A DNA stretch of 64,000 nucleotides from DASRJW01 sp035649435 (GCA_035649435.1 DASRJO010000105.1:1-64000), one strand, 5' to 3'; numbered from the stretch's first letter, positions 7,973-17,235 are shown. The notes: generated from the letters alone by a model not told the origin. Made by a program: numbers and translations.

Positions 7973-9628
7973 ATGGGCTCCGGCATGAGCGGCGCGGACA
8001 GATGGCGGCTCGCCGTGCTGCTGCTCGGTGCCGGGGCACTGCTGTTCATCGGATGGAAGCTGCTCTGGTTCCTGACCGACGACGCCTTCATCACGTTCCG
8101 CTATGTGAGCAACAGCGTTCTCGGCCACGGCTACGTGTGGAACGCGGCTCCGTTTCGCCCGGTCGAAGGTTACTCGAGCTTCCTCTGGGTGTTGATTCTC
8201 GATGGCGTGTGGCGTCTCACCGGATGGCAGCCGCCCGAGGTGGCGAACTTCATCGCGCTAGGGTGCTCGTTTCTCTCCCTCGTCCTCGCTGCGGTCTTGG
8301 TGCTCCGGCTGCGCTGGCGGCAGGAACTGCTTGCTTGGCGCTTCGTCCTCGCCGGCTTGGTGCTCCTGGGTCTCGTCACCAACCGCACGTTCCTCACATG
8401 GTCGAGCTCGGGGTTCGAGACAGCGCTGTTCAACCTCCTCGTCTTCGCATGGCTCGCCGTCGGCGTCGGTGCGAGTCCCATGCGGCCGAGGGGTGCCCTT
8501 GCCTTGTCGACTCTGGCTGCGTGCCTGCACCTTGCGAGACCAGAAGGGGTGCTCTTCGCCGGCGCCACGATCGCCATGTTCGCCTCCCGAGATCTGGCGC
8601 CGTGGCGATCGCCGCGTGCTCTGGCTGCATGCACGCCGCTGCTCGTGATCCCCATCCATTTCTTGTGGCGTCACTCTTTCTACGGCGAGTGGCTGCCGAA
8701 TACGTATTACGCCAAGATCGTCGGTGCCTGGCCCGCGAGCGGCGCACGCTATGCGCTGTCCTTCGTGCTCGAGTACGCCTTGTGGGTTCCCTTGGTGGTG
8801 ATGCTCGTCGCGGCGGCAACACAAAAGCGCGTGACGACGGGGCGCATGGCTTCGCCATCCATGATGGCGTGGATCTGTGTCCTCACCCTGGTCGCACACG
8901 TCTCGTATTACACATTCATCGTCGGCGGCGATCATTTCGAGTATCGCGTCTACAGTCACTTGCTGGCTCCTGGCTTCGTGGCCCTGGTGTGGCTCGCGAA
9001 CCAATCCGGGTTGCGCGGGCGCACCATCGCATTTCTCTTCGCGGCCCAGATTGCGCTCGCGCTGCCGCTGCCATGGCACCACTGGGCGCTCACACGTCAC
9101 CTCGAAACACGCGAAACCACACGGCGCATGCGCGTCGCGGTCGCGCCGCATTGGCCACCCGTGCTGCGGGAGTACGCCCGACTCTTCGATGGCCTGCAAG
9201 CCTGGCTGATCGAGCATTGGGTGTGCGTGCGGCACCAAGAGCACAAGGTGAACCAAGAGTATCTCGTGACGCTCTACCCCTCGCGTGCCGAAGGGGAGCA
9301 GCTGCCGGCCGACGGCTTCCCGGTGCACGCCTTCCAAGCCGTGGGCGTGGCCTCGTGGACGTTGCCGCACGTCAACGTCATCGATCTCTTGGGGCTCAAC
9401 GACTGGGTCATCGCCAGGACTCCCGTGGATGTGACGCGATTTCGCGGCATGGCGCACGAACGCCGGGCGCCCGAGGGCTACGCCGATTGCTTCGAACCCA
9501 ATGTGTTTCTGGCACCCGATGGAGGAGTCCAGATCGCAGTGCGGCCCACGGCGATGAACGCCGGCGTCATCGAGGAATGCGAAGGGACCTGGAGAGAGCG
9601 AGTGCGCGCCTCACGATCCGGGCCCTGA
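7973..9628 (+). CDS. Polytopic membrane protein, GT-C glycosyltransferase-like
   Basis: A 551-residue protein with roughly ten hydrophobic helices. The first external loop has an Asp-Asp pair (TDDAFITFRY) followed by a GHGYVWN and VEGYSSFLW signature. This arrangement is seen in a family of predicted glycosyltransferase-39-like (GT-C) proteins, which transfer sugars from polyprenyl phosphates on the periplasmic side. A soluble C-terminal part of about 150 residues contains HVNVIDLLGLND. The start lies three bases after the glycosylase stop, with a purine-rich GGGAAGTGAAAG upstream. Assignment rests on loop motif and topology; donor and acceptor are unknown. Confidence 0.68.
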   Translation: MGSGMSGADRWRLAVLLLGAGALLFIGWKLLWFLTDDAFITFRYVSNSVLGHGYVWNAAPFRPVEGYSSFLWVLILDGVWRLTGWQPPEVANFIALGCSFLSLVLAAVLVLRLRWRQELLAWRFVLAGLVLLGLVTNRTFLTWSSSGFETALFNLLVFAWLAVGVGASPMRPRGALALSTLAACLHLARPEGVLFAGATIAMFASRDLAPWRSPRALAACTPLLVIPIHFLWRHSFYGEWLPNTYYAKIVGAWPASGARYALSFVLEYALWVPLVVMLVAAATQKRVTTGRMASPSMMAWICVLTLVAHVSYYTFIVGGDHFEYRVYSHLLAPGFVALVWLANQSGLRGRTIAFLFAAQIALALPLPWHHWALTRHLETRETTRRMRVAVAPHWPPVLREYARLFDGLQAWLIEHWVCVRHQEHKVNQEYLVTLYPSRAEGEQLPADGFPVHAFQAVGVASWTLPHVNVIDLLGLNDWVIARTPVDVTRFRGMAHERRAPEGYADCFEPNVFLAPDGGVQIAVRPTAMNAGVIEECEGTWRERVRASRSGP

Positions 9629-9640
9629 AGCGAGCGGGCA

Positions 9641-10495
9641 TCACACGGCGGCAAAGACGTGGGCATGATCGGCCACGAACTGCGCGAACGTCCGTGCCGG
9701 AGTGCCGGTCACATCCTCGATCACACGCGTCGTCGTGGATGCATGACCGGCGGCGAAAATGCCGAAGAAGCCGACGAGAGCGTCGGCCAGCCACGCCGGC
9801 ATGCCACCGGCGACGAACCACTTTTCAGCATCGCTCGGGGAGACGTCGACATAGGTGATCGCGCGTCCGGTGACCTCTCCAATCCGAGCAGCGATGTCGT
9901 GGAAGGAAAGTGCCTCGGGGCCGGTGATTTCGTAGACCTTGCCTTCGTGGCCGCTCTGCGTCAAGACACAGGCCGCAACCGCTGCGATGTCGCGCGTATC
10001 CACGAGACCGATGCGGCCGTCGCGCATCGGGGCGTGAAGCGCGCCGCGTGCGGCGATGCTGGGGGCAAAGCCGAGCGTGTTCTGCATGAAGTAGTGCGGA
10101 CGCAAGTGCGTCCACGCCATGCCGGACTTTTCGATCTGCTTTTCGGTCTGCCCGTGCCAGCGCGCGATCGACTGCGATGCGTCCAGACCGGCGCCGAGCA
10201 CCGAGAGCTTGACCACGTGGTGCACACCGGCGCGCTGCGCGGCATCGACTGCATGACCTTGTTGCTCGACCTGCCGCGGATCCACCGGCGTGAGGAGAAA
10301 AAGGCGATCCACGCCGTCCAACGCCCGTACGAGCGTCTCCGGACGATCGAGATCGCCGACCGCGATCTCCACACCCGGGAGTCTGGCCGCCTTGCCGGCA
10401 TCGCGCACGAATGCGCGCACTGGAACACCTGTGGCGGCGAGCTGCCGGACGACTTCGCTTCCCGTTATTCCGGTCGCACCAGTAACGAGAATCAA
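9641..10495 (-). CDS. NmrA-like NAD(P)-binding protein
   Basis: A 284-residue atypical SDR of the NmrA/QorB-like group. It begins with the dinucleotide-binding motif ILVTGATGITG. FVRDAGKAARLPG and GDLDRPETL follow, and the central LRPHYFMQN segment is typical of NmrA-like proteins. These bind NAD(P) and often lack the catalytic Tyr-Lys pair, acting as redox sensors or quinone reductases. I chose a TTG start because GGGAGG sits six bases upstream of it and the protein begins exactly at the beta strand. Longer frames upstream look non-coding. It is convergent with the membrane protein gene 12 bases away and has no operon partner. Confidence 0.82.
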   Translation of the reverse strand: MILVTGATGITGSEVVRQLAATGVPVRAFVRDAGKAARLPGVEIAVGDLDRPETLVRALDGVDRLFLLTPVDPRQVEQQGHAVDAAQRAGVHHVVKLSVLGAGLDASQSIARWHGQTEKQIEKSGMAWTHLRPHYFMQNTLGFAPSIAARGALHAPMRDGRIGLVDTRDIAAVAACVLTQSGHEGKVYEITGPEALSFHDIAARIGEVTGRAITYVDVSPSDAEKWFVAGGMPAWLADALVGFFGIFAAGHASTTTRVIEDVTGTPARTFAQFVADHAHVFAAV

Positions 10496-10704
10496 GGTCG
10501 CCTCCCATCGGAATGGAACGCTCCCTGCAGAAAACTGACGAACGGTGCGACGGTACCTCACTTTGCGCGTGCGGCGCAAGATGTCGCCGCACGATGTGCA
10601 GAATCAGGCTCCAGATGATGCGATGGCGCTCGATGATGCAATGACTGCATCGGGCAGAGTCTCGACGCCCTGACCGATTGCGAGCGCGGCAAGCGACTGG
10701 GGCT

Positions 10705-11844
10705 TCACTCGAAGCGGAAGACGCGGGTGGCGAGAACGAAAAGGATCACGCTCGCGACACACATGCCGAGCACGTGGGGCAAGACGGCGGTCGGCGCGGC
10801 GCCGAAGCTCACGAGCTGGTGCATGCCGTCCATGGCCCAGCCGGTGGGCAGGAAGAGCTGCAGCTTCTGCATCCACTTCGGTGTGATCTCGATCGGCCAC
10901 CAGCAGCCGCCGAGCGCGGCCAGGACGTTCGTGGCGACGACGCCGATGGCGACGGCTTGGCCTTCGCTGCGCGCGAGGCTGCCGAGCAGGATGCCGAGCG
11001 TCGCCGTGAGCGTGGCGTAGGCGAGCATCAACACCACGACCATCCAGAAGTTCGGTCCCCAGTTCATCTTGAAGAGCACGGTGCCCGCCAGCATGCCGAA
11101 GGCGATCTGCACCACGCCGATTCCCATCTTGCCGCTCCACTTGCCGAGCACGATCGCGGGCCGGGAGATCGGCGTGTAGGCGAGCCGGCGCAGCAGGCCT
11201 TGCCGGCGTTCGGTGAACAACAGCACGGCGCCGCTGGTGCAGAGAATGGACAGCACGAACATCACCAGGATGCCGGGAATGGCCTGCTCGAAACCCGTCG
11301 GCACGCGCCGGAGTTTGCCCGCGGGCGTGGTCTCGACCTGCAAGGTGCGCGGCAAGGAATCGAGCCGGGCAATGCTCGCCGGCGTGGGCGCGAGACCCTG
11401 TTCGCCGGTCACGATGACGTCGGCGAGCAGCGTGTAGGCGGCGCGCCCAATGCGCACGCGGTCGTAGTCGTTGCCGAGGCCGCTCTCTTCGCGGGCGAAG
11501 CGCAGCTTCACCGGCTTGCCGGCGAGGACGGAGTCCGTGAAGCCGGACGGGATACTCAGCCGGCGCGACGCGGCGTCGAACTCCGCCGTGGTCCCGGGCC
11601 GCGTGATTCCGTAGCGCCGGTCCTCGAGCCGGTGTTGCAGCTGATCGCCGAGGAAGCCGGTGTCGCCGTCCGACCACAGCGCCAGGCGATCCTGGCTGCC
11701 GCCACGGCTGCCGAAGTTCGACGTCACGGTGCCGATGAAATAGAAGAACACGATCGGCATGACGAACATCCAGCCGATGGACTCGCGCTCGCGCAGCATG
11801 TACTGCACGTCCTTGCGTCCGAGGAACCACACGTGACGCAGCAT
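10705..11844 (-). CDS. ABC-2 type transporter permease (second subunit)
   Basis: A 379-residue ABC-2 permease. Its N-terminal helix is about residues 24-44. A large extracytoplasmic domain runs from about 45 to 185, and five further helices form the C-terminal membrane domain. It ends in a short basic tail (ATRVFRFE). It resembles YhfI/NatB-like or YadH-like exporter subunits. The ATG at 11844 is preferred over the overlapping GTG at 11850, because AGGGG lies five bases before the ATG. It is third in a minus-strand operon after the ATPase and first permease, and begins two bases past the upstream stop. The substrate is unknown. Confidence 0.87.
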   Translation of the reverse strand: MLRHVWFLGRKDVQYMLRERESIGWMFVMPIVFFYFIGTVTSNFGSRGGSQDRLALWSDGDTGFLGDQLQHRLEDRRYGITRPGTTAEFDAASRRLSIPSGFTDSVLAGKPVKLRFAREESGLGNDYDRVRIGRAAYTLLADVIVTGEQGLAPTPASIARLDSLPRTLQVETTPAGKLRRVPTGFEQAIPGILVMFVLSILCTSGAVLLFTERRQGLLRRLAYTPISRPAIVLGKWSGKMGIGVVQIAFGMLAGTVLFKMNWGPNFWMVVVLMLAYATLTATLGILLGSLARSEGQAVAIGVVATNVLAALGGCWWPIEITPKWMQKLQLFLPTGWAMDGMHQLVSFGAAPTAVLPHVLGMCVASVILFVLATRVFRFE

Positions 11845-11846
11845 CT

Positions 11847-13100
11847 TCACCCCTGGGCGAAGCCCCGCCGCAACCGGCGGGCGCAGACGAGGAACAACAC
11901 GACGCCGACGCCGGCCAGAAGGGCGATGGCGTTTCCGAGCGCCGCCGGCCGGACCGTGCCGTTCAAGATGTTCTCGAGCTGTTGCACCGACCAGCCGTTC
12001 GGCGTGTGACGGCCGATCTTCGCCATCCATTCCGGCATGGCTTCGAAGGGAAAGAAGCTGCCGCCGATCATCATGAGCGGGAAGATGAGCCCCATGCTCA
12101 CGATGTTGCCGGCGCGCTGTGTGCGGACGTGCAGTTGAATCACCATCATCGCGAGCAGCAGGACGGCACCGGAGAACATCACCCAGAGGGTTGCGAGCGG
12201 CAGCGCGGATGGGGCGAGATGAAAGTAAAGGAACGCGATGGTGAGCGACACGAAGCCCGTGGCGCCCATCAATGCCGTGCCGTAGATCGCCTTGCCGCCG
12301 AGGAACTCCGTCACCGAGCGCGGCGACACCACGAGCCGGCGCAAGGTCATCTGACTGCGCTCACGCCAGAGGTCTTCGCTCACGCCCTGCGCCATGAACA
12401 GCAGCGACATGTACAGGAGACCTGGCAAGAAGTAGAGGGCGAAGCTCTTGGGCGGGCCGGCAGCCTTTTCCTTTTCCTCTTCGTCCGTCGTCGTTTCGAG
12501 CTGGATCACGAGCGGGTCGACGTAGCTGTTGACACGACCGACGAGCTCGTTGATGTGGACGCTGGTGGAGATGATCTGCGCGTTGGGGAATGTGTCGAGG
12601 CCGGGGGCCGGGCCGCCGGCCAATGCGCGCAAGTCATCGCCCAGCACGCGATGCAAGTAGAATGCGGCGTCGGCGAAGATCGCCAGAGTTTCTTCGACGA
12701 TGCCGGGGAGGATCCGCTGCGCCGGATTGGTGACGAGACGCAACGTGCAGGGTTCTTCGCGCAGCACGGCATCGGAGAATCCGGCTGGGATGACCAGGAG
12801 TGCAGTGGCTTCGCCGCGCTCGACGCGCTTGCGCCCGGCTTCGAGCTGCACCACCTCGGCGCGGATGAAGCTGCCGGCAGCTTCCTGACTCAATCCACCG
12901 AGGAGGAGATTGCTGAGGGTGCTGTCGTCCTGATCCACGACCAGGAGATGCGCCTGGGGCTTCGGCCCACCCCTGCCGCCCGTGGAGGCGACGACGAGCG
13001 CGCCGATGACGAGCGGGATGCCGAGCCAGAGCACGAACTCGACCGGTTGGCGGCGCTGCCGGTGGAAATCTTTGAGCGCGGTGCGCCAGAGGAAAGTCAT
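11847..13100 (-). CDS. ABC-2 type transporter permease (first subunit)
   Basis: A 417-residue ABC-2 permease with the same plan as its downstream neighbour. One N-terminal helix (FVLWLGIPLVIGALVV) is followed by a long external domain at about residues 45-225 with an acidic-basic DEEEKEKAAG stretch. Six C-terminal helices follow, including the family's MMIGGSFFPFEAMP segment before a PNGWSVQQ motif. Two unequal permeases probably pair as a heterodimer with the ATPase encoded next door. Export of a drug, lipid or sodium-linked substrate is possible; the sequence does not say which. Confidence 0.87.
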   Translation of the reverse strand: MTFLWRTALKDFHRQRRQPVEFVLWLGIPLVIGALVVASTGGRGGPKPQAHLLVVDQDDSTLSNLLLGGLSQEAAGSFIRAEVVQLEAGRKRVERGEATALLVIPAGFSDAVLREEPCTLRLVTNPAQRILPGIVEETLAIFADAAFYLHRVLGDDLRALAGGPAPGLDTFPNAQIISTSVHINELVGRVNSYVDPLVIQLETTTDEEEKEKAAGPPKSFALYFLPGLLYMSLLFMAQGVSEDLWRERSQMTLRRLVVSPRSVTEFLGGKAIYGTALMGATGFVSLTIAFLYFHLAPSALPLATLWVMFSGAVLLLAMMVIQLHVRTQRAGNIVSMGLIFPLMMIGGSFFPFEAMPEWMAKIGRHTPNGWSVQQLENILNGTVRPAALGNAIALLAGVGVVLFLVCARRLRRGFAQG

Positions 13101-13116
13101 CGCTGCTCCGAAGCCG

Positions 13117-14046
13117 TCACTCGCGCAGCTCCTTGCCGGTGAGCTTGATGAACAGGCTCTCGAGGTTGGGCTGAGTGACGGTGGTCTCGTACAGCTCGGC
13201 GCCGGCGGCCGTCAACGCCTGCAAGGTCGACGGCAGCTTGCGCGCGGCCTCGCGCATCGCGAGCGTCACCGAATCGGCTTCCACCTGTACGATCTCGACA
13301 CCGTCGAGCCGGCCGAGCGCTTCGCGCACGGGCCCCGGCTCGAAACGCCCGGACAATCGCAACAGGTCGCGTTCTCCGACCTTGGCGCGCAGCTCTGTGA
13401 GCGTGCCCATGGCGATGATGCGCCCATGGTCGATGATCGCCAAGCGATCGCACAGACCTTCGGCTTCCTCCATGTAGTGCGTCGTGTACAAGACGCACGT
13501 GCCCTGGCGAGCTTGGTCGCGCACGAGATCCAGGAGACGCACGCGACTCTGCGGATCGACGCCCACCGTGGGTTCGTCGAGGAGCAAGGCCTGCGGCGTG
13601 TGCACGAGCGCGCAACCGAAGTTGAGCCGGCGTTTCATCCCACCACTGAAGCGCTTGACCGGCTCCCTGGCGCGGTCGTGCAGCTCGATGATCTCGAGCA
13701 CTTCCTGCACGCGTTTCTTGAGTGTGCCGCCGCGCAAGCCATAGGCGGCGCCCCAATAGCTGAGGTTCTCGCGCGCGGAGAGTTCCTCGTAGAGGGCCAG
13801 TTCTTGTGGAACGACACCCAGCTTCTCGCGCGACGCGCGTCCGTCGGTCACGACATCGTGGCCGAAGACACGCACGCGGCCGGCATCGGGCCGGAGCAGG
13901 CCCGAGACGCAACTGATGGCGGTGGTCTTGCCAGCACCGTTCGGCCCGAGCAGGCCGAAAATCGCGCCGGGCTCGGCATCGAAAGTGACGTCCTCGACGG
14001 CGGTGATCGAGCCGTACTGCTTGCGCAGGCCCAGAACCTCGATCAT
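13117..14046 (-). CDS. ABC transporter ATP-binding protein
   Basis: A 309-residue ATPase of the DRA/NatA-like exporter group. Walker A is GPNGAGKT (residues 34-41), and the Q loop follows in GVVPQELALY. The signature motif is the variant FSGGMKRRL. Walker B is ALLLDEP, and the switch His is in TTHYMEE. A C-terminal extension of about 80 residues (RLSGRFEPGPV to the end) is typical of this group. GGAGGG precedes the ATG. It heads the three-gene operon with the two permeases (gaps of 16 and 2 bases), so it powers that exporter. Confidence 0.93.
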   Translation of the reverse strand: MIEVLGLRKQYGSITAVEDVTFDAEPGAIFGLLGPNGAGKTTAISCVSGLLRPDAGRVRVFGHDVVTDGRASREKLGVVPQELALYEELSARENLSYWGAAYGLRGGTLKKRVQEVLEIIELHDRAREPVKRFSGGMKRRLNFGCALVHTPQALLLDEPTVGVDPQSRVRLLDLVRDQARQGTCVLYTTHYMEEAEGLCDRLAIIDHGRIIAMGTLTELRAKVGERDLLRLSGRFEPGPVREALGRLDGVEIVQVEADSVTLAMREAARKLPSTLQALTAAGAELYETTVTQPNLESLFIKLTGKELRE

Positions 14047-14313
14047 GGCGTGACCCTCCGGAGTGCTGGAAGAAGCTGTGGATCATACGCGATCCGCGTG
14101 CGCGGGGTTACAAGCGCAGGAGGCGCGAGACAAGACCCAGTGGGGATCCGTGAGGCCGTCGTGCGAGCGGGCTCCCGGTCTTGCATCCCGCGGAGGAACG
14201 AACGCGTATGATGAGACCATGACCCTTTAGGCTGAACGTGGATCGCCCGTGCACGCGAAGAGTACGTCCGACCGATTTGGACGGCGCCCACGAGAGGGAC
14301 GCTGGAGGATGAC
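14047..14313. promoter_or_regulatory. Divergent intergenic region between ABC operon and GNAT gene
   Basis: This 267-base gap must hold promoters for both directions. A TATGAT hexamer occurs on the plus strand at 14207-14212, about 100 bases before the acetyltransferase ATG. Another occurs on the minus strand at 14082-14087, about 36 bases before the ATPase ATG. Neither has a convincing -35 at normal spacing. No hairpin or conserved RNA motif stands out. Confidence 0.35.
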
Positions 14314-14811
14314 ATGTTGGAGATCGTGACCGCGACCACGCCGGCACATATGGCTCAGGTGCGCGAGCTGTTGGTCGAGTATGCCGCTTGGCTCGGAATC
14401 AGCCTGTGTTTCCAGGGTTTCGACGAGGAGCTGGAAAGTCTGCCGGGGCGCTACGCCCCGCCCGGCGGATTGCTGCTATTGGGTCTGGATGGCGACCGCC
14501 CCGTGTGCTGCATTGGCGTGCGACCGATGGAGGACGGTGTCTGCGAGATGAAACGCCTCTATGTCCGGCCCTCGCACCGCGGCCAAGGGGTGGGCGAGTT
14601 CCTCGTGATGATGGCGGTTGGCAAGGCCGAGTGCATTGGGTACAAGAGCATGCGTTTGGACACACTTCCGGTCATGGCCACGGCTCGACAGCTCTATCGG
14701 CGTCTCGGTTTCCGCGAAATCGAACCGTACTATACGAACCCCGTCGAAGGGGTGGTCTACATGGAGATCGCCCTACCGGTGGAGCCGAACGACTCTGGCG
14801 ACAGTAACTAA
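14314..14811 (+). CDS. GNAT-family N-acetyltransferase
   Basis: A 165-residue GNAT domain. The acetyl-CoA binding motif A is VRPSHRGQGVG, preceded by the MKRLY strand. The C-terminal YRRLGFREIEPYY is the usual motif B region. It would transfer an acetyl group from acetyl-CoA to an amine; the substrate cannot be told. GGAGGATGAC before the ATG supports the start. It lies 32 bases ahead of the ECF sigma operon on the same strand and could be co-transcribed, though its role looks unrelated. Confidence 0.88.
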   Translation: MLEIVTATTPAHMAQVRELLVEYAAWLGISLCFQGFDEELESLPGRYAPPGGLLLLGLDGDRPVCCIGVRPMEDGVCEMKRLYVRPSHRGQGVGEFLVMMAVGKAECIGYKSMRLDTLPVMATARQLYRRLGFREIEPYYTNPVEGVVYMEIALPVEPNDSGDSN

Positions 14812-14843
14812 GGGGCAAGCTGCCCCGTTTCCCAGGATGAGCG

Positions 14844-15359
14844 ATGCACCGGCGATTTCAGGAGCATGTGGAGATGTACCAGGACCGCATCTACCGCCTG
14901 GCGCGCTACAGCGTCGGGAACCGCGAGGAAGCCGAGGACATCGCGCAGGAGGTCCTGGTCCGGCTCTGGCGTCACCTGGACCAGATCGAGCCGGCCGGTG
15001 TCTGGCCGTGGCTCGTGCGGGTGACGCGCAACGCCAGCATCGACGCCCTGCGGCGTCGCGGCAGCTATCGCGCGGTGGTGGTGCCGGACCCTGAAAATCA
15101 ATCGACACAATGGGTTGCAAGCCCCGAGCGGAGCCCGGCGGCGAATTCAGAGGCCGCCGAATTCCAGCGCCACCTCGAGGCCGCCGTGCAAGAGCTGGCC
15201 GAGCCGTATCGGAGCATCGTGATCCTGCGCGAGATCGAGCAACGCAAGTACGATGAGATCGCGGTTGCACTCGAGCTACCGCTCAACACCGTCAAGGTGT
15301 ACCTGCACCGGGGACGGCGGATGTTGCGGGCCAAGCTCCGGGAGTTCGCCGAGTCATGA
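14844..15359 (+). CDS. ECF RNA polymerase sigma factor
   Basis: A 171-residue ECF (group 4) sigma factor. Region 2 includes EEAEDIAQEVLVRLWRHL and VTRNASIDALRRR. Region 4 is near the C-terminus, with the helix-turn-helix in YDEIAVALELPLNTVKVYL. There is no region 1 or 3, as expected for ECF. The stop overlaps the ATG of the anti-sigma gene (ATGA at 15356). This tight coupling is typical when the anti-sigma must be made in step. Target promoters are not known, but such factors usually drive their own operon. Confidence 0.92.
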   Translation: MHRRFQEHVEMYQDRIYRLARYSVGNREEAEDIAQEVLVRLWRHLDQIEPAGVWPWLVRVTRNASIDALRRRGSYRAVVVPDPENQSTQWVASPERSPAANSEAAEFQRHLEAAVQELAEPYRSIVILREIEQRKYDEIAVALELPLNTVKVYLHRGRRMLRAKLREFAES

Positions 15360-15928
15360 CGCAAAGGGAATCCAGGCCACTGTCGTGCGCGCGCGCCCAG
15401 GTGCTGCTCGAGCTTGCCCTGGATCATGAGATCGATCCAAGGCGCGAAGCGCAGTTCCACCGCCACATCGCCGTCTGTGCGGCGTGTCGCGAAGAGTTCG
15501 AGACCGCACGACGCGTCCAGGGAGGTCTGCGCCAACTCGCGACGGCCGCGTGTCCCGCGACGGTTGGCGCCGCGGTTCGCGCATTCGTCGAAGCGGAGGA
15601 GAGTCGTCGCGAAGGCTGGATGGAGGCCTTGCGTCGAAAGTGGGAGGTCGCCTGGCGCCCGTGTCTGGCCGTGGTCGGCGTGGCTGCGACCGCGACGATC
15701 ATCGCGCTCCTGGCGCGCCCGCCCGCACGACCTGCGGGCGATGCGGCGGCGGTGGCGCAAGCAGAAGAGGAAGTGCGGTGGGCCCTGACCTACGTCGCCC
15801 AGGTCACGCGTCGCGCCAGCGACGACGCGTTGGACCTCACGCTCGGAGCCGTCCTTGGCGACGTGATCGGACGACAAGTGGTCGCACCGGTCACGGAAGC
15901 CGTCGGCAAATCCCTGGAGGAGGAATGA
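15356..15928 (+). CDS. Zinc-finger anti-sigma factor, membrane anchored
   Basis: A 190-residue single-pass protein. The N-terminal domain has a zinc-finger (zf-HC2/ZAS) pattern with HRHIAVCAACREEF, and a further Cys at residue 11 (SCARAQ). This domain usually clamps the cognate ECF factor. One membrane helix lies at about residues 102-120 (CLAVVGVAATATIIALL). A periplasmic tail of about 65 residues follows and could sense envelope state. It is translationally coupled to the sigma gene upstream (ATGA) and to the DUF4252 gene downstream (ATGA). Confidence 0.85.
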   Translation: MTQRESRPLSCARAQVLLELALDHEIDPRREAQFHRHIAVCAACREEFETARRVQGGLRQLATAACPATVGAAVRAFVEAEESRREGWMEALRRKWEVAWRPCLAVVGVAATATIIALLARPPARPAGDAAAVAQAEEEVRWALTYVAQVTRRASDDALDLTLGAVLGDVIGRQVVAPVTEAVGKSLEEE

Positions 15929-16620
15929 GAGCCATGAACGAACGCGAACCCGTTGCGGGTCCATGTCGCCGCCCGACCGCGCGGGCCCGGCCCTGGTGCT
16001 GGGGACTGTACGGTCGGAGCATCCTGCTCGGGCTCCTGCTGTGTCCCAGTCTCGGTGCCACGGAAGAAAAGAAGCGGGCCGATTACAGCCAGGAAGCCGG
16101 ATACGTGGACTTCGAATCGCTCGGTGTCTTCAACGAGGAAGACGCCATCGTCGAAATCTATCTGCACGATGCCCTTCTTGGTATGGTTTCGTCGATGTCG
16201 AAGACCGCCGATCCGGAACTTTCCGACATGCTGTCGAAGCTGAAGCTCGTGCGCGTGCAGAAGTTCGAGATGAGTGACGCGAAAGGCACGGAAGTAGAGA
16301 CCAAGGTTTCGGGTCTCGCATCCAAGCTGGAGAAGGGCGGATGGATGCGGGCCGTGCGCGTGCGCGAGGCCGACGAGAACGTCTATGTCTACTTCAAGAT
16401 GGGCGAAAAGTTGCTTCAAGGCATCACGGTCATGGCGATCGAGGCCGATGGGAAAGCAACTTTCGTCAACATCGTGGGCGAGATCGATCCCGAACAGATC
16501 GGCCGGCTGGGCAAGAAGTTCGACATCGACGAGCTGCACGATCTCAAGGATTGGGAGCACCGCGCCAAGGACAAGGTTGCCGAAGAACCGAAGAAGAAGG
16601 AAAAAGACCAGAACGACTAG
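15925..16620 (+). CDS. DUF4252 secreted protein
   Basis: A 231-residue protein with an N-terminal signal sequence (ILLGLLLCPSLGA) cleaved around residue 46. The mature part resembles DUF4252: YVDFESLG, VEIYLHDALLGMV, WMRAVRVRE and the LLQGITVMAIEADG strand. The C-terminus is a charged Lys/Glu tail (EEPKKKEKDQND). DUF4252 proteins are found beside ECF sigma/anti-sigma pairs; their function is unknown. The start overlaps the anti-sigma stop as ATGA, with GGAGGAGG upstream. A second ATG at 15934 has equal support. Confidence 0.78.
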   Translation: MRAMNEREPVAGPCRRPTARARPWCWGLYGRSILLGLLLCPSLGATEEKKRADYSQEAGYVDFESLGVFNEEDAIVEIYLHDALLGMVSSMSKTADPELSDMLSKLKLVRVQKFEMSDAKGTEVETKVSGLASKLEKGGWMRAVRVREADENVYVYFKMGEKLLQGITVMAIEADGKATFVNIVGEIDPEQIGRLGKKFDIDELHDLKDWEHRAKDKVAEEPKKKEKDQND

Positions 16621-16637
16621 CGCCCGTGGAGGTCGCG

Positions 16638-17210
16638 ATGAAATCGCGTCTTTGCGCTTGCATCCTCGCGGCACTGTTGCCGGCGGTGGCGGGCTGTCTG
16701 TGGACGCCCGAGCTGTCGGAGATCCAGCGCGAGATCGAGCGCCAACTCCCGGGGGCGCGCTTCGAAAAGGACGTGAAGATCAACTTGGGGCCGCTGTCGC
16801 TCGGCCTGGCGCGCTTCGCCACCGGCTTCATCCCCGCGGACGTGGCCCCGGAAGCGCACGAAGCGCACGACTATCTGCAAGAGGTGCGCCGCGTGCAAGT
16901 CGCGCTCTACCGCACGCTCGAGCTGCCGCCCCTGCACAAAGTGCGTCTGCCGCAGCATCTCGAAGACCGCATCCGCGACGAGGGCTGGCATCTGGCGGTG
17001 AAGAAGCAGCAGCCGACGGAGCTCGTCTGGGTGCTGACGCAGGAAGAGAAAGGGCTCGTGCGCGACATCTACGTGATCTTGCTCAACACCGACAATCTGG
17101 CGCTCGTGCGCGTCCAAGGCCGGATGGATCAGCTGCTGGCCAAGGCGATGGAGAATCGCGCCGGCGAGCTGCCGCAAATGCTCGGTCTCGATCTCAGCCT
17201 CCAACAGTAG
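16638..17210 (+). CDS. Lipoprotein of unknown function in ECF operon
   Basis: A 190-residue lipoprotein. The signal peptide ends in the lipobox VAGC with Cys20 as the lipidated residue. The mature protein contains QEVRRVQVALYRTLEL and LVWVLTQEEKGLVRDIYVILL, a pattern resembling the DUF4252-like protein just upstream, so the two may be distant paralogues. GGAGG six bases before the ATG supports the start. It follows the upstream stop by 17 bases and closes the sigma/anti-sigma operon. A place in the inner or outer membrane envelope response is inferred from context only. Confidence 0.75.
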   Translation: MKSRLCACILAALLPAVAGCLWTPELSEIQREIERQLPGARFEKDVKINLGPLSLGLARFATGFIPADVAPEAHEAHDYLQEVRRVQVALYRTLELPPLHKVRLPQHLEDRIRDEGWHLAVKKQQPTELVWVLTQEEKGLVRDIYVILLNTDNLALVRVQGRMDQLLAKAMENRAGELPQMLGLDLSLQQ

Positions 17211-17235
17211 TCGCACGCATCTCGTCTCGGGGTGC

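Noticed and set aside
9641..10579. Longer version of the NmrA-like protein starting upstream
   Set aside because: The extra N-terminal residues are Arg-rich without a fold. GGGAGG six bases before the TTG at 10495 marks a better start.
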